Shown piece after piece: positions 25,806-34,848 of a stretch of 64,000 nucleotides of DNA. The DNA is from Desulfotruncus alcoholivorax DSM 16058. Its GTDB lineage: Bacteria; Bacillota; Desulfotomaculia; Desulfotomaculales; Desulfallaceae. The translations under genes were made by a program, and so were the position numbers. The notes under the pieces were generated by a model that was given only the letters and a program-made list of their open reading frames with translations, was not told the origin of the DNA and did no database searches. The stretch is taken from NCBI RefSeq assembly GCF_000430885.1, contig NZ_AUMW01000002.1, forward strand, positions 62,001-126,000, read 5' to 3'. Position 1 is the stretch's first letter; each line of letters starts with the position of its first letter.

Positions 25806-26747
25806 CTATACTGCCTGCACTTCTGTTTTATCGCTTTTGGCAAACAGCGCGTCAACAAATTCCTTGGCATTAAAGGGCCGCAGATCGTCAATCCCTTCTC
25901 CGACACCAATCATTTTTATTGGAATGCCCAGGCTTTGCCTCACAGCAACAACAACTCCACCTTTGGCCGTACCGTCCAACTTAGTTAAAGCCAATCCCGT
26001 TACATCGACTGCTTCCTTAAAAAGTTTGGCCTGGCTGATGGCGTTTTGACCTGTGGTAGCGTCCACTACCAGTAAAATCTCGTGAGGTGCACCGGGTAAT
26101 TCCCGGCCAATCACCCTGCGGACCTTTTTCAGTTCGTCCATCAAATTGCTCTTGGTATGTAATCGCCCCGCAGTGTCAATGATTAAAACGTCGGCCTTGC
26201 GGGCTTTAGCTGCGTGCAGTGAATCAAAGGCCACCGCCGCAGGGTCCGAGCCCTCCGTGTGCTTAATAACCTGAACCCCAACCCGGTCGGCCCAAATTTC
26301 CAATTGGTCGATGGCTGCTGCCCGGAAAGTATCAGCAGCTCCCATGATCACGCTTTTACCCTGCTCTTTATAAAAATTGGCCAGCTTGCCGATAGTGGTG
26401 GTTTTCCCCACACCGTTTACCCCAACCACCATTATTACAAAGGGCTGTTCGGCACCGGTTTCTATTCCGCCTGTTTCTTCACCCAATGCTTGCTGAATCA
26501 GTTCTTTCAGCACCGCAGGCAGTTCTTCGGGGTTGCCGATCTTGCGTTTTTTCACCTCGGCCCGCAAATTTTCAACCAACTCCAAAGCAGTGTCAATGCC
26601 GACATCGGCCTGGATTAGAGTTTCCTCCAATTCTTCATACAGGCTTTCATCTATAATTTTCCGGCCCGTGACAATTGCTTCAACTTTTTCCACAAAGTTT
26701 TTTCTTGTTTTTGTCAAGCTTTCTTTGAGCTTACCGAAAAAACCCAT
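25806..26747 (-). CDS. ftsY: SRP receptor FtsY
   Basis: This is the membrane-docking GTPase partner of Ffh, 313 residues, without the long acidic N-terminal domain of E. coli. It has an NG domain: [20 protein letters not shown] near residue 105, [13 protein letters not shown] near 195, and [15 protein letters not shown] near 250. It follows rnc by 3 bp. In many Firmicutes smc lies between rnc and ftsY and ylxM-ffh follows, but neither holds here. Confidence 0.96.
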   Translation of the reverse strand: MGFFGKLKESLTKTRKNFVEKVEAIVTGRKIIDESLYEELEETLIQADVGIDTALELVENLRAEVKKRKIGNPEELPAVLKELIQQALGEETGGIETGAEQPFVIMVVGVNGVGKTTTIGKLANFYKEQGKSVIMGAADTFRAAAIDQLEIWADRVGVQVIKHTEGSDPAAVAFDSLHAAKARKADVLIIDTAGRLHTKSNLMDELKKVRRVIGRELPGAPHEILLVVDATTGQNAISQAKLFKEAVDVTGLALTKLDGTAKGGVVVAVRQSLGIPIKMIGVGEGIDDLRPFNAKEFVDALFAKSDKTEVQAV

Positions 26748-26750
26748 AGC

Positions 26751-27455
26751 TTACCTCCCAAGATAGGATTCCAGAGCCATCCTGGCTGCTTGCTGTTCCG
26801 CCTCTTTCTTGGTCCTGCCCCGGCCCTTGCCCATAATGTTACCCCGGTATTCAACAACAGCGGTAAAGGTTTTATCGTGGTCGGGGCCGGTTTCGTCAAT
26901 GACACTATACGAAATCGGGTCCTGAGACTTGCCTTGCAAATATTCCTGCAGCATTGTTTTGTAATCGCGTATTGCTTGCCCGGCAATAACTTGTTCAATG
27001 ACATCGCTTAACTGGGATAAAGCCACCTTGCGGGCTTCCTCCAGCCCCCCGTCGAGGTAAACCGATCCAAGTAAAGCCTCAAAGGCATCCGCCAGCAATG
27101 CAGGCCTGTCCCTGCCGCCGGACTTTTCCTCCCCCCTGGACATCAGCATGAACTGGCCCAGGTTCAAGCGGCGCGCCACTTCCGCCAGCGACGGCTCGCA
27201 TACGGTCATGGCACGCATTTTGGTTAGTTCCCCTTCCGATTTTTCAGAACAAATCCGGTAAAAATATTCACTGATTATCAGTTCCAGCACGGCGTCTCCC
27301 AAAAACTCCATGCGCTCATTATGCTTGTCTCCCCGGTCCTTGTTTTCGTAGATATATGAGCTGTGGACCAACGCCTGGTGTAAAAGATCGCTATCCTGCC
27401 AGAAGTAATTCACTTTCCGCTGGAGTTCATTAAGTTCCGGATGGTCTTGACTCAT
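26751..27455 (-). CDS. rnc: ribonuclease III
   Basis: This is a double-strand RNA endonuclease for rRNA and mRNA processing, 234 residues. The catalytic signature NERMEFLGDAVLELIISEY is near residue 45. A C-terminal dsRNA-binding domain follows (DYKTMLQEYLQGK ... GRTKKEAEQQAARMALESYL). The ATG at 27455 lies one base after the fabF stop, so the gene is coupled to the fab operon. Confidence 0.96.
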   Translation of the reverse strand: MSQDHPELNELQRKVNYFWQDSDLLHQALVHSSYIYENKDRGDKHNERMEFLGDAVLELIISEYFYRICSEKSEGELTKMRAMTVCEPSLAEVARRLNLGQFMLMSRGEEKSGGRDRPALLADAFEALLGSVYLDGGLEEARKVALSQLSDVIEQVIAGQAIRDYKTMLQEYLQGKSQDPISYSVIDETGPDHDKTFTAVVEYRGNIMGKGRGRTKKEAEQQAARMALESYLGR

Positions 27456-27456
27456 A

Positions 27457-28728
27457 TTATAATACCCTTTCAGCTGCTGTCCTTTCAAGATTAAACCTCT
27501 CGAAAATTAACGTGGCGTTATGCCCCCCGAACCCGAAAGAATTGGTTAAGGCAACCGCAATTTCAGCCTTGCGTGCCGTGTTGGGCACATAGTCCAGGTC
27601 GCAATCGGGATCCGGTGTTTCCAAATTGATAGTGGGCGGAATAATCCCCCGGTTGATTGACAACACGCACACGGCGGCCTCAAGGCCCCCGGCTGCACCG
27701 AGCAGGTGCCCTGTCATGGACTTGGTGGAACTGACAGCCATTTTATAGGCGTGCCGGCCAAAAACCTCCTTAATAGCCACGGTTTCCAGCTTATCTCCCA
27801 GAGGAGTTGAGGTACCATGAGCATTAATATAATCTATACCAGCAGGTTGTATACCCGCATCCTGTAAGGCCATCCTCATTGCCAGCGCGGCGCCGGCCCC
27901 CTCCGGGTCGGGGGCGGTAATGTGATAGGCGTCGCAGGAAGTCCCGTAGCCGGTAATTTCCGCCAGTATATTGGCGCCCCGGGCCAGGGCGTGTTCCATT
28001 TCCTCCAGTACCAGAATAACCGACCCTTCGCCAATGACAAACCCATCCCTGCCGGCATCAAAAGGACGGCTGGCCCCGGCAGGATCATCGTTGTGTGTGG
28101 AAAGGGCTTTCATCGAGCAGAAGCCCGCCACGGCAAGAGGCGTTACAGGGGCCTCGGCTCCCCCGCTGATCACCACGTCGGCCTGCCCGCGCTGAATCAA
28201 CCTAAAAGCCTCACCAACAGCATTGGTGCTGGAAGCACAGGCGCTTGTAGTTGTAACGTTACAACCCCGCAGCCCGTATTTAATAGCTATCTGGCCGGCA
28301 CCCATATTGGCTATCATCATGGGGATAAAAAGCGGGCTGACCCGGCCCGGCCCCTTATCCAGCATCACTTTGTGCTGATCTTCCAGAGTTTGCAGCCCGC
28401 CGACCCCGGTACCCAGGATTACTGCGGACCTTTCGCGGTTAATCCGATCAATATCCAGCCCCGCGTTTTCCACCGCCATAGCAGTTGCCGCCAGGGCAAA
28501 GTGGGTAAAGCGGTCCATCCGCCGGGCTTCCTTATGGTCAATAAAATCTTTGGGATTAAAATCTTTTACTTCGGCCGCTATTGTGCTGTCATAACCTTTG
28601 GTGTCAAAACGCGTAATCGGCCCAACCCCGCTTTTGCCTTCTATCAGATTATTCCAAAATACCTCCAGGCTGTTTCCCAGCGGAGTAACAACACCGATTC
28701 CGGTTACTACTGCTCTTTTGCTTGTCAA
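27457..28728 (-). CDS. fabF: 3-oxoacyl-ACP synthase II
   Basis: This is the elongating condensing enzyme of type II fatty acid synthesis, 423 residues. The catalytic triad is visible: Cys in [15 protein letters not shown] near residue 163, His in [11 protein letters not shown] near 303, and His in [12 protein letters not shown] near 340. The TTG at 28728 is chosen because GGGGAGGTG lies 7 bases upstream and the frame then reads [17 protein letters not shown]. Confidence 0.96.
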   Translation of the reverse strand: MTSKRAVVTGIGVVTPLGNSLEVFWNNLIEGKSGVGPITRFDTKGYDSTIAAEVKDFNPKDFIDHKEARRMDRFTHFALAATAMAVENAGLDIDRINRERSAVILGTGVGGLQTLEDQHKVMLDKGPGRVSPLFIPMMIANMGAGQIAIKYGLRGCNVTTTSACASSTNAVGEAFRLIQRGQADVVISGGAEAPVTPLAVAGFCSMKALSTHNDDPAGASRPFDAGRDGFVIGEGSVILVLEEMEHALARGANILAEITGYGTSCDAYHITAPDPEGAGAALAMRMALQDAGIQPAGIDYINAHGTSTPLGDKLETVAIKEVFGRHAYKMAVSSTKSMTGHLLGAAGGLEAAVCVLSINRGIIPPTINLETPDPDCDLDYVPNTARKAEIAVALTNSFGFGGHNATLIFERFNLERTAAERVL

Positions 28729-28760
28729 AACCGCACCTCCCCGGTGCAAATATATATTTT

Positions 28761-28797
28761 TAAAAAAGCCCGCCGGTTGTTGCCGGCAGGGCTTTTT
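28761..28797 (-). terminator. terminator-like hairpin between acpP and fabF
   Basis: On the minus strand AAAAAGCCCTGCCGG pairs with CCGGCGGGCTTTTTT around a short loop, with a T run at the end. It would reduce transcription from acpP into fabF, perhaps to keep ACP mRNA in excess. Confidence 0.8.
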
Positions 28798-28800
28798 AGT

Positions 28801-29034
28801 TTATTTGCGTTCTTCAATGTACTTAATTACTTCTCCCACCTTGCGAATCTTTTCAGCATCCTCATCCGGAATTTGAAGGTCAAATTCTTCTTCCAGGGCC
28901 ATAATCAGTTCAACTATATCCAGGGAATCCGCTCCCAGGTCGTCCACAAAAGAAGCTTCCAATTTTACTTCTTCCGGCTCGACACCAAGCTGTTCCACGA
29001 TAATTTCCTTAACGCGGTTAAATACTGCCGACAC
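28801..29034 (-). CDS. acpP: acyl carrier protein
   Basis: This 77-residue carrier holds acyl chains on a phosphopantetheine arm. The modified Ser lies in [19 protein letters not shown]. The GTG at 29034 directly follows a perfect AAAGGAGGTGA ribosome site, and the upstream in-frame codons are not part of the family. It stands between fabG and fabF. Confidence 0.97.
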   Translation of the reverse strand: MSAVFNRVKEIIVEQLGVEPEEVKLEASFVDDLGADSLDIVELIMALEEEFDLQIPDEDAEKIRKVGEVIKYIEERK

Positions 29035-29106
29035 TGTGTCACCTCCTTTCAAGCTTTGTTTCCTTGGCAAGTATCATCAAACGGAGTTTAGCTCCGTTTT
29101 TCACGT

Positions 29107-29180
29107 TACTTGTATCTGGCGCTCCGGTGGTTCCCTCCGCACTATGCGCAATTTCCCTTGTTGTCATTGCAAGCGCAGCC
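29107..29180 (+). repeat. dispersed repeat family B, copy 5
   Basis: TATCTGGCGCTCCGGTGG through TTGTCATTGCAAGCGCAG matches copy 2 (20041-20112) over about 70 bases. It sits in the fabG-acpP gap inside an otherwise tight operon. Confidence 0.75.
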
Positions 29181-29212
29181 GGTGGTCCCCGTAATGTCCC
29201 CGTAATATGTGC

Positions 29213-29956
29213 TTACATGGTCATGCCGCCGTCGACTACAATAACCTGGCCGGTAATATACCCGGCCCCTTCCCCGGCCAGAAAAGCAACAGCGGAAGCA
29301 ATTTCTTCCGGTTTGCCGAACCTGTTCAAAGGAACGCCGGCCAGCATCTTGCTTTTGGTTTCTTCCGCCAGGCCGTCCGTCATATCGGTCATAATGTAGC
29401 CGGGAGCAACGGCGTTGACGGTAATGCTGCGCGAGCCCAGCTCCCGTGCCAGGGATTTGGTGAAACCGATCAGCCCGGCTTTGGCAGCTGCGTAGTTGGC
29501 CTGACCCGCGTTGCCCGTCAAACCGACCACCGAACTGATATTAATTATGCGCCCCCACCTTGCCTTAAGCATGGGGCGCATAACCGCTTTGGCGCAGTTG
29601 TAAGCTCCTTTAAGGTTGACGTTCAGCACCGCATCCCAATCACTTTCACGCAGCCTCGGCAAAAGGTTATCCCTGGTTATCCCGGCGTTGTTCACCAGAA
29701 TGTCCAGCCGCCCGTATTCATTCAAGATTTGTTTCATCATCGCTTCAACCTGTTCCTGGTCGGCAACATCAGCCCGGACGGCCAGAGCCCGCCCGCCGGC
29801 GGCGGTTATGACGGCGGCGGTTTCCTGTGCCGCCGCGGCATTACCGGCGTAATTAACCGCAATGGCGGCTCCGCGCCTGGACAACTCAATAGCAATTGCC
29901 CTGCCTATCCCCCTGGAGGAACCGGTTACTATGGCCACCCTGCCTTCGAGTTCCAT
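29213..29956 (-). CDS. fabG: 3-oxoacyl-ACP reductase
   Basis: This is an NADPH-dependent short-chain dehydrogenase that reduces 3-oxoacyl-ACP, 247 residues. It shows VTGSSRGIGRAIAIEL for cofactor binding, LVNNAGITRDNLL, the active-site INISSVVGLTGNAGQANYAAAKAGL (Ser-Tyr-Lys), and the C-terminal YITGQVIVVDGGMTM. It begins directly at the fabD stop with no gap. Confidence 0.96.
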   Translation of the reverse strand: MELEGRVAIVTGSSRGIGRAIAIELSRRGAAIAVNYAGNAAAAQETAAVITAAGGRALAVRADVADQEQVEAMMKQILNEYGRLDILVNNAGITRDNLLPRLRESDWDAVLNVNLKGAYNCAKAVMRPMLKARWGRIINISSVVGLTGNAGQANYAAAKAGLIGFTKSLARELGSRSITVNAVAPGYIMTDMTDGLAEETKSKMLAGVPLNRFGKPEEIASAVAFLAGEGAGYITGQVIVVDGGMTM

Positions 29957-30892
29957 TTATACCGCCTCCTTTAACAGCTCATATATGGCAGCCGGCTCCG
30001 ATTGTTCGTTAAAGCTGGCGCCGGTAACATTTTTATTTATTTTCCTGGTCAGCCCGGTTAACACCTGCCCCGGTCCTACTTCAAGCAATACCTTGGCACC
30101 GCCCTCTATCATGCGCAAAACTGATTGTTCCCAGAGCACCGGGCCGGAAACCTGTTTAATGAGTGCATCCCTTACGCCGGCTGCGGTCTTGACGTAATCT
30201 GCATTCACATTGGCGATAACGGGTATGCCGGGGTCTTTGATTTCCACCTGGTCCAGTTCCGGGGCCAGCTTGGCGCCGGCTGGAGCCATCAGGCTGCTGT
30301 GAAAGGGGGCGCTAACCTGGAGTGGAATGCACCGCCGGGCGCCCAGCTGCTTAAATATTTCCCTGGCCCGCTCCAGTGCTTTGCTTTCCCCTGCCACCAC
30401 CACCTGCCCGGGACAGTTGAAATTAGCTGCTTCAACAACACCAAATACCGATGCCTGGCGGCAGCCTTCCACAACTTGCTGCTGCGACAGTCCCAGGACC
30501 GCCAGCATCCCGCCCTGTCCCAGGGGCACAGCCTCCTGCATAAGCCGGCCGCGCAGCCTGACCAGACGCACTGCGTCAGGGAAATTCAGTGCACCGGCAG
30601 CCACCAGGGCCGAGTATTCCCCCAGGCTGTGGCCGGCAACAACATCCGGCTTATACCCCTCTCTTTTTAGTATTTCGTGCATAGCCACACTAACAGTTAA
30701 AATAGCCGGCTGGGCATTAACAGTTTTCATAAGCTCTTCCCCGGGACCTGCAAAAACCAACTCTGTCAGCGGAAAAGCAAGGGCACGGTCGGCTTCTGCA
30801 AAAATATCCCGGACAAAAGCATACTGATCATAAAATACTTTACCCATACCCACAAAATGGGAGCCCTGCCCCGGAAAGATAAATGCCAGCAT
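29957..30892 (-). CDS. fabD: malonyl-CoA:ACP transacylase
   Basis: This transfers malonyl from CoA to ACP, 311 residues. It begins FIFPGQGSHFVGMGK. The nucleophile Ser is in VVAGHSLGEYSALVAAGAL near residue 90, and the catalytic His is in APFHSSLM near 200. Its ATG lies two bases after the fabK stop. Confidence 0.96.
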   Translation of the reverse strand: MLAFIFPGQGSHFVGMGKVFYDQYAFVRDIFAEADRALAFPLTELVFAGPGEELMKTVNAQPAILTVSVAMHEILKREGYKPDVVAGHSLGEYSALVAAGALNFPDAVRLVRLRGRLMQEAVPLGQGGMLAVLGLSQQQVVEGCRQASVFGVVEAANFNCPGQVVVAGESKALERAREIFKQLGARRCIPLQVSAPFHSSLMAPAGAKLAPELDQVEIKDPGIPVIANVNADYVKTAAGVRDALIKQVSGPVLWEQSVLRMIEGGAKVLLEVGPGQVLTGLTRKINKNVTGASFNEQSEPAAIYELLKEAV

Positions 30893-30894
30893 CC

Positions 30895-31881
30895 TTAACT
30901 CACCGCCCTGCTGTAAGCACCTTTTATCGCCTGCTCCGCCCCGGTCACAACTTCTGTAATAATATCCCGGGCCGGCTGTATCTTTTTTACCATTGAGGAT
31001 ACCTGCCCGGCCATAACCGAGCCCATTTCCACGTCTCCATCCTGCATGGCCAGCTTTAAGCGCCCTGCGCCCAATCTTTCAAACTCCTCGCCGCCGGCAC
31101 AGCGCTCTTCCAGCTCCAGGAACTGCCTGGCCAATTTATTCTTTAAAACCCTGACGGGGTGACCCGTAGGCCGCCCGGTCACTATGGTATCCCTGTCTTT
31201 TGCCTTGATCACCATATCCTTAACCCGCGCGTGGATTGTACATTCAGCGGCACACATAAACCTGGTTCCCATCTGCACGCCCTCGGCGCCCAGCATTATT
31301 GCCGCTGCCATACCCCGGCCGTCAAAGATACCTCCGGCTGCAATAACAGGTAGTTCTACCGCATCAACTATCTGGGGCACCAGGGCCATGGTGGTTAAGT
31401 CTCCGATATGGCCGCCCGATTCCATTCCCTCGGCTATCAGTGCATCCACACCGGAACGGGCCAGTCTCTTCGCCAGTGCCACAGATGAAACTACCGGGAT
31501 AACTTTTACCCCTGCGCTGTGCAATAGCTCCACGAACTTGCCAGGGTTTCCCGCCCCCGTAGTCACAACTGCCACTTTTTCTTCCACCAGCAGCTCCATT
31601 ATTTCGGAAGCATAGGGTGAAAGCAGCATCACATTTACTCCAAACGGCCTGCCGGTTAATGCCTTGGTTTTCCTAACCTGCTCCCTGACCCAGTCTGGCG
31701 GAGCCTGACCCGAACCGATAATGCCCAGCCCGCCCCCTTCACTGACAGCGGCAACAAGTTCCGCAGTTGAAACCCAAGCCATCCCACCCTGTAATACAGG
31801 GTACTCTATTTCCAGCAAATCGCAAACGCGAGTTCTAATAGACTCTCCCTCCCCTAAAACCTCTTTATCGCCTGTAATCAT
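30895..31881 (-). CDS. fabK: enoyl-ACP reductase II (FabK type)
   Basis: This is an FMN-dependent enoyl-ACP reductase, the alternative to FabI, up to 328 residues. It shows the FabK signature TRVCDLLEIEYPVLQGGMAWVST, then GGLGIIGSGQAPP, VTTGAGNP, ALIAEGMESGGHIGD near residue 150 and GAEGVQMGTRFMCAAE near 215. The start is doubtful. The open frame begins with an ATG overlapping fabH by 17 bp, but known FabKs start at about the SIRTRVCD position, where a strong AGGGGAGGGAGAG lies just before an ATT codon (31839). Confidence 0.93.
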   Translation of the reverse strand: MITGDKEVLGEGESIRTRVCDLLEIEYPVLQGGMAWVSTAELVAAVSEGGGLGIIGSGQAPPDWVREQVRKTKALTGRPFGVNVMLLSPYASEIMELLVEEKVAVVTTGAGNPGKFVELLHSAGVKVIPVVSSVALAKRLARSGVDALIAEGMESGGHIGDLTTMALVPQIVDAVELPVIAAGGIFDGRGMAAAIMLGAEGVQMGTRFMCAAECTIHARVKDMVIKAKDRDTIVTGRPTGHPVRVLKNKLARQFLELEERCAGGEEFERLGAGRLKLAMQDGDVEMGSVMAGQVSSMVKKIQPARDIITEVVTGAEQAIKGAYSRAVS

Positions 31882-32875
31882 ACCACTTCATTAACATTCC
31901 GGCCCAGGTCAAACCGGCGCCGAAACCCACCATAATTACGATATCCCCGTCTTTAATTTTTCCACTGTTCAATGACTCTTCCAGAGCAAGTGGAATTGAC
32001 GCCGTTGAGGTGTTACCGTACCTGTCTACGTTGACAGCTACCCTATCCATCGGCAGGTTCATTTTTTTGGCGGCATGTTCGATAATACGGATATTGGCCT
32101 GATGCGGAATTAAAAAATCAATATCCGACACGCTCAGTCCAGCCCGCTGCAGGACTTTAGCCGAGCCTTCTTCCATGGCCCTCACGGCAAATTTAAAAAC
32201 CTCCCGGCCGTTCATGCGGGTGAATTGCAACCCTTGTTCGATAACTTCCGCAGATATGGGGTGTCTTGAGCCACCCCCCGGCATATAAAGATGGTAGGCG
32301 CCGGAGCCGTCTGCGCCCAGTGCACTGGATAAGATACCCCTGTCGCCGGGCACCCGCCTGATTACCACCGCACCTGCGCCGTCACCAAATAAAACACAAG
32401 TGTTACGGTCTTGCCAATTCATTATTTTGGTCAGGACTTCAGACCCAACCACAAGCACCGTGCTGGCATTACCGGCTTCAATAAACTGTGACGCCACAGA
32501 AACGGCGTAGATAAAGCCCGTGCACCCTGCAAGCAAATCAAAGGCGCCGGCGTTTTTCGCACCCAACCTGTCCTGCAGCAAGCAGGCCGTCGCAGGGAAG
32601 ATCATATCCGGTGTGTTTGTGGCCGTGATGATTAAGTCAATTTCGTCCGGTTTGACACCTGCATCGTCCAACGCCTTTACTGAAGCCTGATAGGCCAAGT
32701 CTGAAGTGGCTTCTTCCGGCGCGGCCACCCTTCTTTCACGGATGCCGGTACGGGCAACGATCCACTCATCGCTGGTATCAACCATCTTTTGCAAGTCACT
32801 GTTGGTTAACACCCGTTCCGGCACGTATGTTGCCAGTCCTACAATACCGGCCCTTATTTTTTGTTCACCTACCAT
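31865..32875 (-). CDS. fabH: 3-oxoacyl-ACP synthase III
   Basis: This starts chain synthesis by condensing an acyl-CoA with malonyl-ACP, 336 residues. The triad is Cys in LLAGCTGFIYAVSVA near residue 115, His in PHQANIRIIEH near 250, and Asn in RYGNTSTASIPLALEE near 280. The ATG at 32875 overlaps the plsX end, and a TTG four codons earlier is too close to the GAGAGG site. Starter preference (straight or branched) cannot be told. Confidence 0.95.
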   Translation of the reverse strand: MVGEQKIRAGIVGLATYVPERVLTNSDLQKMVDTSDEWIVARTGIRERRVAAPEEATSDLAYQASVKALDDAGVKPDEIDLIITATNTPDMIFPATACLLQDRLGAKNAGAFDLLAGCTGFIYAVSVASQFIEAGNASTVLVVGSEVLTKIMNWQDRNTCVLFGDGAGAVVIRRVPGDRGILSSALGADGSGAYHLYMPGGGSRHPISAEVIEQGLQFTRMNGREVFKFAVRAMEEGSAKVLQRAGLSVSDIDFLIPHQANIRIIEHAAKKMNLPMDRVAVNVDRYGNTSTASIPLALEESLNSGKIKDGDIVIMVGFGAGLTWAGMLMKWYDYRR

Positions 32876-33881
32876 CGGCAATATCAACCTCTCTTGCCTG
32901 GCTTACCAGGCTGTCACTAATTGCATTGATCAGCCCTGTATCCACCGATTCTTTGGCCCTGATTAAAGCATTCTTGATAGCAAGTTCTTTGGAACTACCA
33001 TGACAAACTATCGCCACCCCGTTAACTCCCAGTAAGGGGGCACCGCCATATTCGGAGTAATCCAGTCTCCTTTTTAAATTTTTCAGCGCCGGTAACGACA
33101 AAACGGCGCCCAGCCTGGCTATTCCACTTTGCTGCAGTTCCTTTTTAATCATATTCATCAAAGCGGCAGCCAGCCCTTCGCCTGTTTTTAGCACAACATT
33201 TCCTACAAAACCGTCACAAACAGCCACATCCACCGACCCGTGGAATACATCCCGGCCTTCAATGTTTCCATAAAAGTTAAGTCCTGAATCAGCCAGCAGC
33301 GGGTAAGTCCCCAGAGTCAGTTCATTACCCTTGGAGCTCTCTTCGCCGACATTGACCAAACCAACTTTGGGGCTGGGTATACCTAAAATTTTCTGCGCAT
33401 AAAGTGAGCCCATAATTGCAAATTGCAGCAGGTTTTTCGGCTTGCAATCCACATTCGCACCCACGTCCAGCAAAATGGTAATTCCCTGTTCCACCGGCAA
33501 TACACTGGCAATGGCCGGCCGGTCTATACCCTTGATCCTACCCAGCCGCAGCAGCGCTGCCGCCATGGTGGCCCCTGTACTACCGGCGGAAACCATTGCG
33601 GAGGCCTCACCGCTGCGTACAAGTTCTGCTGCAATAACAACAGAAGCGTTCTTCTTGCGCCTTACCGCCGTTGCCGGCGCTTCGTCCATGCTGATTACTT
33701 CCGGCGCATGGAATACTTCCAACCCGTTACAGGATCCCAGCAATTCCAGCTCCTTATTTAAAATTTCTTGATCTCCCACCAGAATAACTTTCTGTCCGGT
33801 TTCCCGGCATAATTCCCAGGCACCACGCACTATCTCCCGTGGAGCATGATCGCCACCCATGGCGTCAAGGGCTATTTTCAA
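32865..33881 (-). CDS. plsX: phosphate acyltransferase PlsX
   Basis: This makes acyl-phosphate from acyl-ACP for phospholipid synthesis, 338 residues. It starts with the family LKIALDAMGGDHAPREIV and shows ASAMVSAGSTGATMAAAL near residue 90 and NVDCKPKNLLQFAIMGS near 160. The TTG at 33881 is preferred (GAGGAGG nine bases upstream), while the open frame runs 26 codons further up inside fapR. It overlaps both fapR and fabH. Confidence 0.95.
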   Translation of the reverse strand: MKIALDAMGGDHAPREIVRGAWELCRETGQKVILVGDQEILNKELELLGSCNGLEVFHAPEVISMDEAPATAVRRKKNASVVIAAELVRSGEASAMVSAGSTGATMAAALLRLGRIKGIDRPAIASVLPVEQGITILLDVGANVDCKPKNLLQFAIMGSLYAQKILGIPSPKVGLVNVGEESSKGNELTLGTYPLLADSGLNFYGNIEGRDVFHGSVDVAVCDGFVGNVVLKTGEGLAAALMNMIKKELQQSGIARLGAVLSLPALKNLKRRLDYSEYGGAPLLGVNGVAIVCHGSSKELAIKNALIRAKESVDTGLINAISDSLVSQAREVDIADGR

Positions 33882-34455
33882 GATTATTGACCTCCTCGGA
33901 TAAGTCAAAAACCAACAGTTTACCCTGAAATACCAAATCTTCCTTAACATGGGAAGCAACTCTTATCATATATTTATTACCTTTTTTCCTGGTGATAGTC
34001 GCCCTGGCCAGTACTTTTTCACCATTGAATACAGGCCTTTTGAAACTTAGCTTGGCGGTGCCGGTCAACGCCACATCGGTATCAATCAGAGCCAGGGCCA
34101 GTGAATTGGCCTGGGCAAACAGGTAGCGGCCATCCAGCACCCTTGTTTTACTCATGGTCATTGTTTCGTTAACAGTGAGTATGGACAAACCTTCCCGCCC
34201 TATCTCAATATCCACCAACTGACCAACGATTTCATCCTCTTCAATGGCCCGCAAATTACGGTAAATGCCCCGGGCCATATTTTTTACGCGCTCACGCATT
34301 TCCGGAATTTTAAGTTCAGCCCGGTCCAGCCTGACGGTTTGAATGCTGACCTTAAAAATCTGGGCAAGGTCTTCGTCAGTCAAAAAAGGATTCCCCTCCA
34401 GGTACCTTTGCAATAATTTTTGTCTGCCTGTTTTACCGTTACCGTTCTTGGCCAC
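33865..34455 (-). CDS. fapR: fatty acid biosynthesis repressor FapR
   Basis: This is a malonyl-CoA-sensing repressor of lipid synthesis, about 196 residues. The N-terminal DeoR-type HTH reads RYLEGNPFLTDEDLAQIFKVSIQTVRLDRAEL. The C-terminal hot-dog thioesterase-like effector domain includes TVNETMTMSKTRVLDGRYLFAQANSLALALID. The GTG at 34455 lies six bases after TTAGGTG, and a GTG three codons upstream is also possible. A perfect palindromic operator lies 23-43 bp upstream, so it likely represses its own operon. Confidence 0.95.
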   Translation of the reverse strand: MAKNGNGKTGRQKLLQRYLEGNPFLTDEDLAQIFKVSIQTVRLDRAELKIPEMRERVKNMARGIYRNLRAIEEDEIVGQLVDIEIGREGLSILTVNETMTMSKTRVLDGRYLFAQANSLALALIDTDVALTGTAKLSFKRPVFNGEKVLARATITRKKGNKYMIRVASHVKEDLVFQGKLLVFDLSEEVNNLENSP

Positions 34456-34477
34456 GCCGCACACCTAACCGGAAAAT

Positions 34478-34498
34478 ATTTAGCACCAGGTGCTAAAT
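34478..34498. promoter_or_regulatory. FapR operator
   Basis: ATTTAGCACC-A-GGTGCTAAAT is a perfect 21-bp palindrome, close to the known FapR box (TTAGTACCTAGTACTAA type). It lies between the -10 element and the fapR start, where bound FapR would block transcription. Confidence 0.85.
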
Positions 34499-34501
34499 CA
34501 G

Positions 34502-34530
34502 AGTATACCTTAGCAGGCAATAAAAAGCAA
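34502..34530 (-). promoter_or_regulatory. promoter of the fapR-plsX-fab operon
   Basis: The minus strand reads TTGCTT (34530-34525), 17 bp, then TATACT (34507-34502). The FapR palindrome begins only a few bases downstream of the -10. Confidence 0.65.
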
Positions 34531-34638
34531 TAAATCAGCGCACAAAAAAATAAGCCCTGTTTCGAGCTTATTTCAAATAAGTTTACTAAACTTGGCCCAA
34601 AGCTGCCTATTTCAAATAATTCCATTATGATCCAAGCA

Positions 34639-34812
34639 CTATTTTGCAACTATTTCCCTACCTTTGTAGTAGCCGCATCCCGCACAAACCTGGTGCGGTA
34701 CCGCCAAAGCATGACATTGCGGGCATTCTACCAGCTTGGGGGCTTCAATTTTCCAATTTGCCCTGCGCTGACGTTTCCTTTGTTTGGACATTCTCCTCTT
34801 GGGTACTCCCAT
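34639..34812 (-). CDS. rpmF: 50S ribosomal protein L32
   Basis: I translated this 57-residue protein from the minus strand: MGVPKRRMSKQRKRQRRANW at the N-terminus, then a zinc ribbon CPQCHALAVPHQVCAGC, and GYYKGREIV. This is the four-Cys, zinc-binding form of L32. GGGGGTG precedes the ATG. It follows yceD/DUF177, the conserved pair, and precedes fapR-plsX. Confidence 0.96.
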   Translation of the reverse strand: MGVPKRRMSKQRKRQRRANWKIEAPKLVECPQCHALAVPHQVCAGCGYYKGREIVAK

Positions 34813-34848
34813 GTCTACACCCCCTTTATTATAATTCCGATTATTATT

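Noticed and set aside
27922-29091. Long plus-strand open frame of 389 codons opposite fabF and acpP
   Set aside because: It lies fully antisense to two clearly conserved genes and has no family motif or ribosome site. Long antisense frames are common in this GC range.
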